Assembly: GCF_013371085.1 (NCBI RefSeq)
Contig: NZ_JABWCV010000018.1
Coordinates: forward strand, 1 to 64,000
From: Vreelandella maris
Lineage (GTDB): Bacteria > Pseudomonadota > Gammaproteobacteria > Pseudomonadales > Halomonadaceae
Reading direction: 5' to 3'
DNA: 64,000 bases
The notes below the pieces were generated by a model. It did no database searches. It saw only the letters and a list, made by a program, of their open reading frames with translations, and was not told where the DNA came from. Every line of letters begins with the position of its first letter. Position 1 is the stretch's first letter. The position numbers and the translations under genes were made by a program. Of the stretch, positions 1-7,849 are shown piece after piece.

Positions 1-257
1 AATACAATGCCCCGGTGGGAGGTTTGCGCGGCTAGTCGGGTCAGGCGTTCAAGGTCTTCGGCATGCTTGGGGTAGACCGCCGCCTGGGGCAGGCGCTGGT
101 AAATCGAGTTATCCGTCGCCAACACCGTACGGTTGGCGTAATCGGGCGCGATTTCGCCTTCAAATCCAGCAGATTTAAGTGCCTCCAGGAAGCTCAGATA
201 GGGAGCAGCGAGAGTTATAACCGGGTTAGCCGTGGCCGTATCTAATCTTGCGATCAT
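1..257 (-). CDS. FAD-binding oxidase, YdiJ-like, N-terminal fragment (runs off window)
   Basis: The first 85 or so codons of a gene that continues beyond the left edge. Translation from the ATG at 257 gives a segment nearly identical to the start of the 1061-residue FAD/Fe-S oxidase at 40524-43709, including the shared stretches GFEGEIAPDYANRTVLATDN and YQRLPQAAVYPKHAEDLE. It is therefore a second paralogue of the YdiJ/D-2-hydroxyacid dehydrogenase family (FAD-binding type 4 domain followed by Fe-S domains). The first 20 residues differ between the two. It lies downstream of the SDR at 348-1145, behind a probable terminator, and may act on a 2-hydroxyacid made by the upstream pathway. That role is inference. 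Confidence 0.85.
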   Translation of the reverse strand, partial: MIARLDTATANPVITLAAPYLSFLEALKSAGFEGEIAPDYANRTVLATDNSIYQRLPQAAVYPKHAEDLERLTRLAAQTSHRGIV

Positions 258-263
258 GGTATC

Positions 264-294
264 TCAAAGAAAAAAGCCCAGCCTAAAGCTGGGC
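264..294 (-). terminator. Rho-independent terminator after the SDR operon
   Basis: A perfect 7-bp stem, GCCCAGC/GCTGGGC, with a 5-nt loop lies at 276-294. On the minus strand it is followed by a T-rich run (TTTTTTCTTT). It lies 54 bp past the SDR stop and just before the FAD-oxidase start, so it should end most transcription of the upstream transporter operon. Confidence 0.8.
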
Positions 295-347
295 AAGAGA
301 AAACAAGACGTTGCAGCAGCTTGCACAATGTCATCGAAAGAGAGTCA

Positions 348-1145
348 TTACGTCATGTAAAGCCCACCGGCTACGTCGATAGTTTGGCCAGTGATAAAGG
401 TAGACTCATCCGATGTCAGATAGAGTGCTAAATCCGCTACTTCGGCCGGTTTTCCCAGCCGCCCTAAAGGTGTCAATCGCACTTGCTCATCATTGATAAC
501 GCTATTCACGGCTAGAACCATAGGCGTTTCAATCCGACCAGGCGCAATCGCATTCACACGGATGCCATGCGGCCCCAACTCTGCAGCTAAATGCTTGGTA
601 AAACCGATAATTGCCGACTTAGTTGCAGCATAATGGCACGCTACTACCGGTGAATACGTCTTACCGGCGACAGAAGACATATTGACGATATAGCCACACC
701 GGCCTCGACGCATACCTTCTCCAACGGCTCGGATGGTATTGAAAGCCCCGGTCAAATTAATGCCCACTACATGATTCCATTCTTCCGGGGCCATATCGCA
801 TATAGAGGAAGGAAGGCCTTCATGTTTCGGAGATATCCCTGCGTTATTGATCACGGTATCGACGGAAGCACCAAAGTAAGCTTCTGCCTCTCTCACACCA
901 CGTTCAACTGCAGCGTAATCAGAAACATCGCACGCAAGCGCGAAAGCATTTCCCCTTTCCATTAACCTGATAGCATCACAAACCTCTTGGGCACTGGTTG
1001 CTGACCAATCTATGACAGATACGTTAGCACCCCGTGATGCAAAGCCCAGGGCGATTGCCCTGCCAATACCGGCACCTCCACCAGTGACGATAACATGTCG
1101 ACCAGCATGGCTAGGACGATAGCGTGAAGAAGTATCAAGAGTCAT
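348..1145 (-). CDS. SDR-family NAD(P)-dependent dehydrogenase
   Basis: A classical short-chain dehydrogenase/reductase of 265 residues. The cofactor motif TGGGAGIG is near residue 21, NNAGIS is near residue 100, and the catalytic Tyr and Lys are in HYAATKSA after a conserved SSV. The C-terminal DVAGGLYMT is typical of FabG-like enzymes. It starts 3 nt after the stop of LivF, so it is the last gene of the transporter operon 5827-348. It probably oxidises a hydroxyl group of the imported compound or an intermediate. The substrate cannot be read from the sequence. The second, otherwise equivalent operon ends in an iron alcohol dehydrogenase instead. Confidence 0.9.
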   Translation of the reverse strand: MTLDTSSRYRPSHAGRHVIVTGGGAGIGRAIALGFASRGANVSVIDWSATSAQEVCDAIRLMERGNAFALACDVSDYAAVERGVREAEAYFGASVDTVINNAGISPKHEGLPSSICDMAPEEWNHVVGINLTGAFNTIRAVGEGMRRGRCGYIVNMSSVAGKTYSPVVACHYAATKSAIIGFTKHLAAELGPHGIRVNAIAPGRIETPMVLAVNSVINDEQVRLTPLGRLGKPAEVADLALYLTSDESTFITGQTIDVAGGLYMT

Positions 1146-1148
1146 AAA

Positions 1149-1853
1149 TTAAATCCCCAGGTATGCTTTTCGAATATGGTCATCGCCCATCAGCTCTTGA
1201 GCCTGGCCATTCATTACGATCTTGCCGTTCTCAATCACGTAAGCCCTATCCGCGACCTTAAGTGTCTGGTTCACGTTCTGCTCAACGATCAGTACCGTGG
1301 TGCCGCTTTTAGCAATCTGCTTAACCACCTCAAATACTTGTGACACCACAATCGGCGCTAAGCCTAAGGAGGGTTCATCAAACATCAGCAGTTTGGGACA
1401 GGCCATCATGCCGCGGGCAATGGCCACCATCTGCTGCTCCCCTCCTGACAAAGATTCTGCTCGCTGCTGAAGGCGCTCCTTCACACGGGGAAATAGCGTC
1501 AGTACTTCCTCAAGTCGCTGGTTGTACTGGGATTTAGCCGCCGTCCGATAGGCACCCATCTGAATATTTTCGAGCACACTCATTTCCGAAAAGAGCTGAC
1601 GTGCTTCTGGGATCAGCGTAATCCCGCGGTCAACCACCTGATGGGCAGGTAAGTGAGTAATGTCTTCCCCCTCGAAAGTGATACTTCCAGAGGTAGTCTC
1701 AATCAAACCAGAAACCGTTCTCAAGGTGGTGGTTTTACCAGCACCGTTACCTCCTACGATGGTAACGACTTCCCCCTCTTTTACCTCTAGGGACAGATCA
1801 TGCAGGATCGTGGTAGCACCGTATCCTGATGTCACATTATTCAGTTGAAGCAT
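1149..1853 (-). CDS. livF: LIV-type ABC transporter ATPase LivF (copy A)
   Basis: ATP-binding subunit of a hydrophobic-amino-acid-type (HAAT) importer, 234 residues. The Walker A is GGNGAGKTT, the signature is LSGGEQQM and the Walker B is LLMFDEPSLGLAP; the switch His region reads VLIVEQNV. Its ATG lies inside the last codons of the LivMG gene, with AGGAGGT just before it, so the two are translationally coupled. The protein is identical to copy B at 7145-7849. Near the 3' end the DNA differs only by a synonymous base at 1167 and by the stop codon (TAA here, TGA there), which marks the edge of the repeat. Confidence 0.93.
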   Translation of the reverse strand: MLQLNNVTSGYGATTILHDLSLEVKEGEVVTIVGGNGAGKTTTLRTVSGLIETTSGSITFEGEDITHLPAHQVVDRGITLIPEARQLFSEMSVLENIQMGAYRTAAKSQYNQRLEEVLTLFPRVKERLQQRAESLSGGEQQMVAIARGMMACPKLLMFDEPSLGLAPIVVSQVFEVVKQIAKSGTTVLIVEQNVNQTLKVADRAYVIENGKIVMNGQAQELMGDDHIRKAYLGI

Positions 1854-3672
1854 CGGTTACCTCCTTGCCCAGATAGGCTTCAATAACCGCCTCGTTCTTG
1901 ACCACTTCCTCAGGCTCGCCTTGCGCGAGGATTTCACCAGAGCTAATAACGATCACACGATCCGAAAGCTCCATGACGGCTTGCATGACATGCTCAATGG
2001 CAATAATACTAATACCGCTATCGCGAATTATTTTAATTAATTCAATGGCTTCACGAAGATCTGCAGGATTGATCCCCGCCATCACTTCATCTAACAGTAG
2101 GATGCGTGGCCGCATTGCCATGACACGAGCCACCTCAAGACGCTTAAGACCGCCAATGGGAAGATTTCTAGCTTCCTCATCCAAAAACCGAGATAGACCA
2201 AGCTCATAGGCAATTTCACGCGCCACCTTACGACTCTCTTCGACAGAGCGGAAACGATAGAAGGCACCCACCATAATGTTCTCTTCCACCGTCATGGCCG
2301 CAAAGGGCTGAACGATCTGAAAGGTCCGACCAACCCCACTTCTAGCAAAGGCTCCTGGCGTTTTCGGGGAAATGAAATGGCCGTTTTCATCAAGCACTTC
2401 AACCGAACCAGAATCAGCACTCAAGAAGCCAGAAATCATATTAAAGACGGTCGTCTTGCCAGCACCGTTGGGGCCGATGATGCCTAGCACTTCTCCTTTA
2501 TGCAGATTGAAGGAGACATCGTTGGTCACATGCAAACCGCCAAAATGTTTATCGAGGTGTTGGACCTTGAGCACCACTTCACCCACCGGGGCACGCTCGG
2601 ATTTCTTAACGTCATTCAAGGGAACGTGATGGGTGCTTTTCTCGTCACGAGCGTCTACGTGGCGCCCTTTAGAGGTCGGCAAATAGCGCTGGAAGATGCT
2701 CATGATGCCGTCCGGCATGAACAGTACAACCAGAATTAGCACGACACCATAAACAAAACCATGAAGCCCAATGGCGCTTGAACCCAGCCAGCCCCGCGCT
2801 AGTTCCGTGATGGGCACCAGTAGAATCGTGCCATAGAGAGGACCAAAAACAGTGCCTAGCCCACCCACGAGAGCAAACAGAACGATCTGTATAGAAAACG
2901 TCAAATTGAAGGCTGATTCAGGTTCGATATACGTTAAGTAAGAGCCATGAAAGGTACCCAGCATGGCTGTCAATCCTGCCGAAATAGCTGCCGCATAAAG
3001 ACGAACATGTACTGTCCGGATGGCAGCCCCCCTGGCAGCCGATTCACGCTCACGCGTCGCCACCAATTGAAAACCTAATTTGCTGCGACGAATTGCCCAG
3101 GAAACGGCTAGTACCAACGACATCAAACCGAAGACGATTACCAAAGAAGGCAGCCGTTCCGAAAAGACCATAGTGCTCCAACCAAGCTCTAGTGGAACCA
3201 TTACGCCATTAGCACCACCGGTCAAACCGACCCAGTTCAGTGAAATAACGTGAAAAACTTCCAGGAAAGCGATGGACGCTAAAGCATAGAAAGGACCATG
3301 CAGTTTAAAGCAGGGGTAACTGATAGCCACTGCCACTCCCGCGGCCAGAACAGCCCCGACAAACATGCTGATCCAGGGGGAAACCCCAGCGTTGAGCATC
3401 AGCATGCCCGTATAAGCCCCAATGCCATAATAGATCGCATGTCCTAGGGAGAGCTGACCCGCATAGCCACCAACGATATTCCAGGCGGTCGAAAGCCCCG
3501 CAAACAAACAGATGGTAATAAAGATATGGTAGATATAATCATCGCCGACCATGATCGGGATGACTATCAGACTGGCTAACGTAACGAACAGTAGTACTTT
3601 TTTGTTAAGAAGCTGTTGTATAACGCTTCCGGTGCCCCTCACCGATGTCAGGGATGCTGTCTTATTGTTCAT
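1837..3672 (-). CDS. LIV-type ABC transporter, fused permease-ATPase LivM-LivG (copy A)
   Basis: One polypeptide of about 611 residues joins a LivM permease to a LivG ATPase. The N-terminal half is multi-helical and carries the LivM motif NIVGGYAGQLSLGHAIYYGI. A charged linker follows at roughly residues 330-365, then the ATPase with Walker A GPNGAGKTT, signature LPIGGLKRLE and Walker B ILLLDEVMAGINP. An upstream in-frame ATG at 3732 exists. The ATG at 3672 is preferred because it has a GGAG ribosome site and removes the overlap with livH. The fusion is uncommon compared with the separate livM and livG of the two other LIV systems in this window. Identical in protein to copy B. Confidence 0.9.
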   Translation of the reverse strand: MNNKTASLTSVRGTGSVIQQLLNKKVLLFVTLASLIVIPIMVGDDYIYHIFITICLFAGLSTAWNIVGGYAGQLSLGHAIYYGIGAYTGMLMLNAGVSPWISMFVGAVLAAGVAVAISYPCFKLHGPFYALASIAFLEVFHVISLNWVGLTGGANGVMVPLELGWSTMVFSERLPSLVIVFGLMSLVLAVSWAIRRSKLGFQLVATRERESAARGAAIRTVHVRLYAAAISAGLTAMLGTFHGSYLTYIEPESAFNLTFSIQIVLFALVGGLGTVFGPLYGTILLVPITELARGWLGSSAIGLHGFVYGVVLILVVLFMPDGIMSIFQRYLPTSKGRHVDARDEKSTHHVPLNDVKKSERAPVGEVVLKVQHLDKHFGGLHVTNDVSFNLHKGEVLGIIGPNGAGKTTVFNMISGFLSADSGSVEVLDENGHFISPKTPGAFARSGVGRTFQIVQPFAAMTVEENIMVGAFYRFRSVEESRKVAREIAYELGLSRFLDEEARNLPIGGLKRLEVARVMAMRPRILLLDEVMAGINPADLREAIELIKIIRDSGISIIAIEHVMQAVMELSDRVIVISSGEILAQGEPEEVVKNEAVIEAYLGKEVTDASTE

Positions 3673-3703
3673 GAAACTTACTCCGGTGATGCCACAATGC
3701 CTC

Positions 3704-4585
3704 TCAAGACACGTGTGCCAGTTTTCTGGCATTGCCGAACAACCCTGAAGGACGGAAGATTAGCACCAACAGAAAGATGCCAAATACAGCCACATCCTTC
3801 AGTGATGAACCTAGGTAGAAACCAGCAAAGGCATCCACTAGGCCAATAATCAAAGCGGCATAAAAAGCCCCGGCGATGCTTCCTAATCCCCCCATAACGA
3901 CAATGACGAAAGCAATCAGAACGAAGCTTTGTCCCGTTTGTGCATTGACAGGGTATAGGGGAGAAAGAAGAACGGCAGCGATGCCAACACAAGCGATACC
4001 GATACCAAATGTCACCATATTGATACGTGACACGTTAATGCCCATCAGCTGTGCAGCATTTCGGTTTTGTGCCGTCGCGCGGATTGCACGGCCCATTTGC
4101 GTTTTCGTTAGGAAAAGGTGAAGCCCCCCTACCATGAAGATCGAGCAAAGCATAATAACAACTTGCCCAGTCAATACAGTGGCGGCGCCCAAGCCTAACG
4201 TTTCTCGCAAACCGCTCGATGGGGTATTGAAGTTATTAGAGCCAGCAAGCATCAACACTAGGTTTATCATTGCGATGGATAAACCAACCGTCGCAAATAT
4301 CTGTATATGTTCATCCGAATCTTTTAATGGCTCAATAAGGTATTTTTGGACGACGATACCTAATAAGAACAATAAAGGAACAACAAATACCAGTGTTAGA
4401 TACGGATGAATACCAAGATAAGTTGTAATGATGTAAGTCAACATCATCCCAATCATCATAAATTCGCCATGGGCAAAGTTGATAACTTTTGTTATACCAA
4501 AGATCAGCGTCAAGCCGACGCTGACCATGGCATAAAGGCTACCAAGCATTAACCCATTAATGACTAAGCTAAAAAGCAAATCCAT
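3704..4585 (-). CDS. livH: LIV-type ABC transporter permease LivH (copy A)
   Basis: Inner-membrane permease of 293 residues with about eight hydrophobic segments. It has the LivH hallmarks SVGLTLIFGITKVINFAHGE near the N-terminus and VVMGGLGSIAGAFYAALIIG near residue 230. It starts 18 nt after the binding-protein stop, with GAGGT upstream, as expected for an SBP-livH-livMG-livF operon. Identical to copy B at 9700-10581. Confidence 0.93.
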   Translation of the reverse strand: MDLLFSLVINGLMLGSLYAMVSVGLTLIFGITKVINFAHGEFMMIGMMLTYIITTYLGIHPYLTLVFVVPLLFLLGIVVQKYLIEPLKDSDEHIQIFATVGLSIAMINLVLMLAGSNNFNTPSSGLRETLGLGAATVLTGQVVIMLCSIFMVGGLHLFLTKTQMGRAIRATAQNRNAAQLMGINVSRINMVTFGIGIACVGIAAVLLSPLYPVNAQTGQSFVLIAFVIVVMGGLGSIAGAFYAALIIGLVDAFAGFYLGSSLKDVAVFGIFLLVLIFRPSGLFGNARKLAHVS

Positions 4586-4603
4586 TTGGGTAACCTCAAA
4601 ATA

Positions 4604-5827
4604 TTATTGATGCGTCCGAATATCAGCTACGCTGGCCTCTTCGGGATAGACCGTCACCAACTCTCCGTCCTGCCACTGCATTCCCATCATAATGGCGCGT
4701 TCGTTTTGGTTGTTTTCACCAAACTTAATGCCAATACCGGCAGCAGTGGTACCAACAGGAATATCAATACCCGTCATCGCATCTCGGATCGTAGTGGCAG
4801 ACAAGTCACTGGCTTGATCAAGCTCGCTCAGAATTGCATGTCCCCCGACATAGTTCATCAGGGAATGTCCGGACCGAGGTGACTCGCCAAACCTTTCCAC
4901 ATAAGCATCTACAAACTCTTCAACACCAGGAGCAAAATCAGGATTAATCGCAAATTGGGTAAAATCTACATCATAAACGCCATCAATGACCTCATGGCCT
5001 ACGGCATTAGCTGTTGGCGTCATCGAGTATCCACCACCAGCCCCAATAATTGCTTTGGGTTGATAACCTCGCTCATTAGCTTGGCGGAGGAACAGAACAG
5101 AATCGTCCTGATAGGACGTTTGAAGAACGATATCGACTTCATTGTCTTGTAAAGAAAGTACAATAGAAGACATATCCACAGTTGATGCAGGATAATGTTC
5201 TTCCATGACGATATTGAGCCCCTCCTGCTCGGCAAAGGTACGCTGATGCTTGGCTACCGACGAACCATAGTTGGAATCCTCATGGATAATCCCGATACGA
5301 AGCTCAGAGGGAGCGATACCCAGCTCAGGAGCAATCGATTCCACCAGCATATTAATGATGGTTTCAGCAAAATTAGAGGCTGCAGGATTAGTACGAAAGA
5401 CGTAGCTTAGGTCACGCTCTGTTACATCATCTGCTACTGCTCCGAGTTCAAAATAAGGTACCTGGCTGAGCTGGGCCACTTGACTAGCAGCAATAGCACG
5501 AGCAGAAGAAAAAGTGCCAAATATGGCCTTTACCTCTTCTTGAGAGATCAAACGGCGCGCTTCACCGATGGCTTGGTTGTTATCCACGGCGTCACCTGTT
5601 TCAAGTACTACAGTCTCGCCTTGTACGCCGCCATTCTCGTTAATCTGATCGACTGCCAGTTCGAGACCGCGATAGCTTTCTTCACCAAGCAAGGCGAGTC
5701 CACCGCTCAATGGATAAAGAGCTCCAATTTTGACGTCAGCCACAGCTTGTGTCGCTAAACCACCGATTGCTGTGGCAAGTACCAGACTACCTAGAGTCAC
5801 AGTTTTGAAATTGTTTTTTTTCAACAT
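4604..5827 (-). CDS. LIV-type periplasmic substrate-binding protein (copy A)
   Basis: Type 1 periplasmic binding protein of about 407 residues (peripla_BP_6/LivJ-UrtA group) with a signal peptide ending ATQAVA-D. The ATG at 5827, preceded by AGAGGTG, is chosen over the GTG two codons upstream. It begins the mature domain with KIGALYPLSGGLALLGEESY. It is homologous to the protein at 10600-11823 but only as a mosaic: identical over the last 29 codons, identical in DNA over about 104 bp near the N-terminus, and clearly diverged in the ligand-binding middle (for example RDLSYVFRTNPAASNF versus RGLSYVFRTNPTAYHM). It probably gives copy A of the transporter its own ligand; the ligand is unknown. 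Confidence 0.9.
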   Translation of the reverse strand: MLKKNNFKTVTLGSLVLATAIGGLATQAVADVKIGALYPLSGGLALLGEESYRGLELAVDQINENGGVQGETVVLETGDAVDNNQAIGEARRLISQEEVKAIFGTFSSARAIAASQVAQLSQVPYFELGAVADDVTERDLSYVFRTNPAASNFAETIINMLVESIAPELGIAPSELRIGIIHEDSNYGSSVAKHQRTFAEQEGLNIVMEEHYPASTVDMSSIVLSLQDNEVDIVLQTSYQDDSVLFLRQANERGYQPKAIIGAGGGYSMTPTANAVGHEVIDGVYDVDFTQFAINPDFAPGVEEFVDAYVERFGESPRSGHSLMNYVGGHAILSELDQASDLSATTIRDAMTGIDIPVGTTAAGIGIKFGENNQNERAIMMGMQWQDGELVTVYPEEASVADIRTHQ

Positions 5828-5927
5828 ACACACCTCTAATTAAAAATTATTTTTTATATTACACACTTTAGCTCGCATAAAAATAGTGTTTGCAACCTCC
5901 TTAGCAGTAAAATCCTGCTCATAATAA

Positions 5928-7100
5928 TTATAAGTTCGAAGTTTCACCATTATATGATTTCAATATAATATTCCGGATATCGTTACTACTAGTCTCTCTT
6001 GGATTCACAAGAACATTGCCACTACGCATTGAATCATTGACCATGCTGTCTAGATATTGCAAATCCACACCTAATTCTTTTGTAGCAGAAGGAATATTTA
6101 GTGACGCATTCATGTCAGAAACGGCTTTAATGGCTTTATATCCCGCCTCAATAGAATCAAGCCCAGATACATCCTGCCCCATAGCAACAGCTATATCCTT
6201 AAACAGATCGGGACATGCCTTAAGGTTATATCTCATGACATAAGGCAAAAGAGTAGCGTTAGCAAGACCATGAGGAATATTAAATATTCCTCCAAACGTA
6301 TGGGAAATAGCATGGACATTGCCAAGTCTAGATTGAGAAAATGCTATTCCAGACATGAGGGATGCAATTAGTAATTCTTCTCGAGCATAAAGATCACTCC
6401 CATTTTCATAGCTAGAAACTAGACTTTCTGAAATCATCCTGATGGATTGTATCGCCAAACCTTTACTAATAGGGTTTGCTTGTTTAGACACATAGGACTC
6501 TATCCCATGTGTCAGTGCATCCATACCTGTAGCCGCAGTAATGGAGGGGGGTAGACCTACTACAAGTTCAGGATCAAGAATAGCAAACTTAGGATATAAG
6601 TATGGGCTGATAACAGAAACTTTAAAGTGGTTCTTTTTATCAGTGATAACTGTTGCTGGTGTACATTCACTCCCAGTACCCGCCGTAGTAGGAACGGCGA
6701 ATAATGGTAAAGGAGGATTCTTTAGTTTACCCACTCCCTCATAATCCAGCACATTACCAGGGTTAGTGGCCATGGCTGCTGCTGCCTTAGCTACATCTAG
6801 ACTGCTGCCTCCCCCTACACCTAATACAGCATCGAACTTCTCTGCAAGCAGAATATTAACAGCTTCCGTAAGCACATCTGTGCTGGGGTTGGGCTCTACA
6901 TCACTGTAAACAGAAAAATCAACACCACTTTTACTCATCACTTTCATTATAGTTGCAAAAAGATCGGCGTTCCTGACACCCGGATCCGTTACTATCAAGA
7001 GCTTCTTGACTTCAACATCTTTAAAGGAATCTAAAAGACTCCAGATTGCCCCCCTGCCACTGCATACTGTAGTAGGAAATCCAAATGTGAATGATGTCAT
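5928..7100 (-). CDS. Iron-containing (group III) alcohol dehydrogenase
   Basis: Fe-ADH family enzyme of 390 residues. It shows the NAD-binding GVGGGSSLDVAKA near residue 97 and TTAGTGSE near 140. The metal ligands are Asp and His in GMDALTHGIESY, then the two histidines of HAISHTFGGIFNIPHG. It starts 44 nt after the stop of LivF copy B and so ends the operon that begins with the binding protein at 11823. It probably oxidises an alcohol or 2-hydroxy compound to a carbonyl. The gene looks richer in A+T than its neighbours and uses ATA and AGA codons freely, which suggests a different origin from the transporter genes around it. Confidence 0.9.
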   Translation of the reverse strand: MTSFTFGFPTTVCSGRGAIWSLLDSFKDVEVKKLLIVTDPGVRNADLFATIMKVMSKSGVDFSVYSDVEPNPSTDVLTEAVNILLAEKFDAVLGVGGGSSLDVAKAAAAMATNPGNVLDYEGVGKLKNPPLPLFAVPTTAGTGSECTPATVITDKKNHFKVSVISPYLYPKFAILDPELVVGLPPSITAATGMDALTHGIESYVSKQANPISKGLAIQSIRMISESLVSSYENGSDLYAREELLIASLMSGIAFSQSRLGNVHAISHTFGGIFNIPHGLANATLLPYVMRYNLKACPDLFKDIAVAMGQDVSGLDSIEAGYKAIKAVSDMNASLNIPSATKELGVDLQYLDSMVNDSMRSGNVLVNPRETSSNDIRNIILKSYNGETSNL

Positions 7101-7144
7101 GTATTACTCCTTGGCAAATTGCTACTTCCGCTAGAGGAAATCTT

Positions 7145-7849
7145 TCAAATCCCCAGGTATGCCTTTCGAATATGGTCATCGCCCATCAGCTCTTGAGCCT
7201 GGCCATTCATTACGATCTTGCCGTTCTCAATCACGTAAGCCCTATCCGCGACCTTAAGTGTCTGGTTCACGTTCTGCTCAACGATCAGTACCGTGGTGCC
7301 GCTTTTAGCAATCTGCTTAACCACCTCAAATACTTGTGACACCACAATCGGCGCTAAGCCTAAGGAGGGTTCATCAAACATCAGCAGTTTGGGACAGGCC
7401 ATCATGCCGCGGGCAATGGCCACCATCTGCTGCTCCCCTCCTGACAAAGATTCTGCTCGCTGCTGAAGGCGCTCCTTCACACGGGGAAATAGCGTCAGTA
7501 CTTCCTCAAGTCGCTGGTTGTACTGGGATTTAGCCGCCGTCCGATAGGCACCCATCTGAATATTTTCGAGCACACTCATTTCCGAAAAGAGCTGACGTGC
7601 TTCTGGGATCAGCGTAATCCCGCGGTCAACCACCTGATGGGCAGGTAAGTGAGTAATGTCTTCCCCCTCGAAAGTGATACTTCCAGAGGTAGTCTCAATC
7701 AAACCAGAAACCGTTCTCAAGGTGGTGGTTTTACCAGCACCGTTACCTCCTACGATGGTAACGACTTCCCCCTCTTTTACCTCTAGGGACAGATCATGCA
7801 GGATCGTGGTAGCACCGTATCCTGATGTCACATTATTCAGTTGAAGCAT
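7145..7849 (-). CDS. livF: LIV-type ABC transporter ATPase LivF (copy B)
   Basis: Same 234-residue protein as copy A at 1149-1853, with intact Walker A, LSGGEQQ signature and Walker B. Its start overlaps the end of the fused LivMG gene. The stop is TGA instead of TAA, and the downstream gene is an iron alcohol dehydrogenase rather than an SDR. Confidence 0.93.
   Translation of the reverse strand: MLQLNNVTSGYGATTILHDLSLEVKEGEVVTIVGGNGAGKTTTLRTVSGLIETTSGSITFEGEDITHLPAHQVVDRGITLIPEARQLFSEMSVLENIQMGAYRTAAKSQYNQRLEEVLTLFPRVKERLQQRAESLSGGEQQMVAIARGMMACPKLLMFDEPSLGLAPIVVSQVFEVVKQIAKSGTTVLIVEQNVNQTLKVADRAYVIENGKIVMNGQAQELMGDDHIRKAYLGI

Larger units (their letters stand above)
1168..4691. repeat. Direct repeat copy A (about 3.5 kb), partner at 7164-10687
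   Basis: The block covers nearly all of livF, livMG, livH and the last 29 or so codons of the binding-protein gene. It recurs at a constant offset of 5996 bp. All frames on both strands translate identically wherever compared. The first mismatches seen lie at 1167 (versus 7163) and 4692 (versus 10688). Not every base was aligned, so isolated substitutions inside are possible. Confidence 0.92.

Noticed and set aside
63-245. A plus-strand 60-codon frame at the left edge
   Set aside because: It is the antisense shadow of the FAD-oxidase N-terminus at 1-257. The same shadow appears opposite the paralogue at 43533.
3678-3992. A 104-codon minus-strand frame across the livH/livMG junction (and its copy at 9674-9988)
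   Set aside because: It is out of frame with both genes, Cys/Arg-rich, and duplicated only because the whole block is duplicated.
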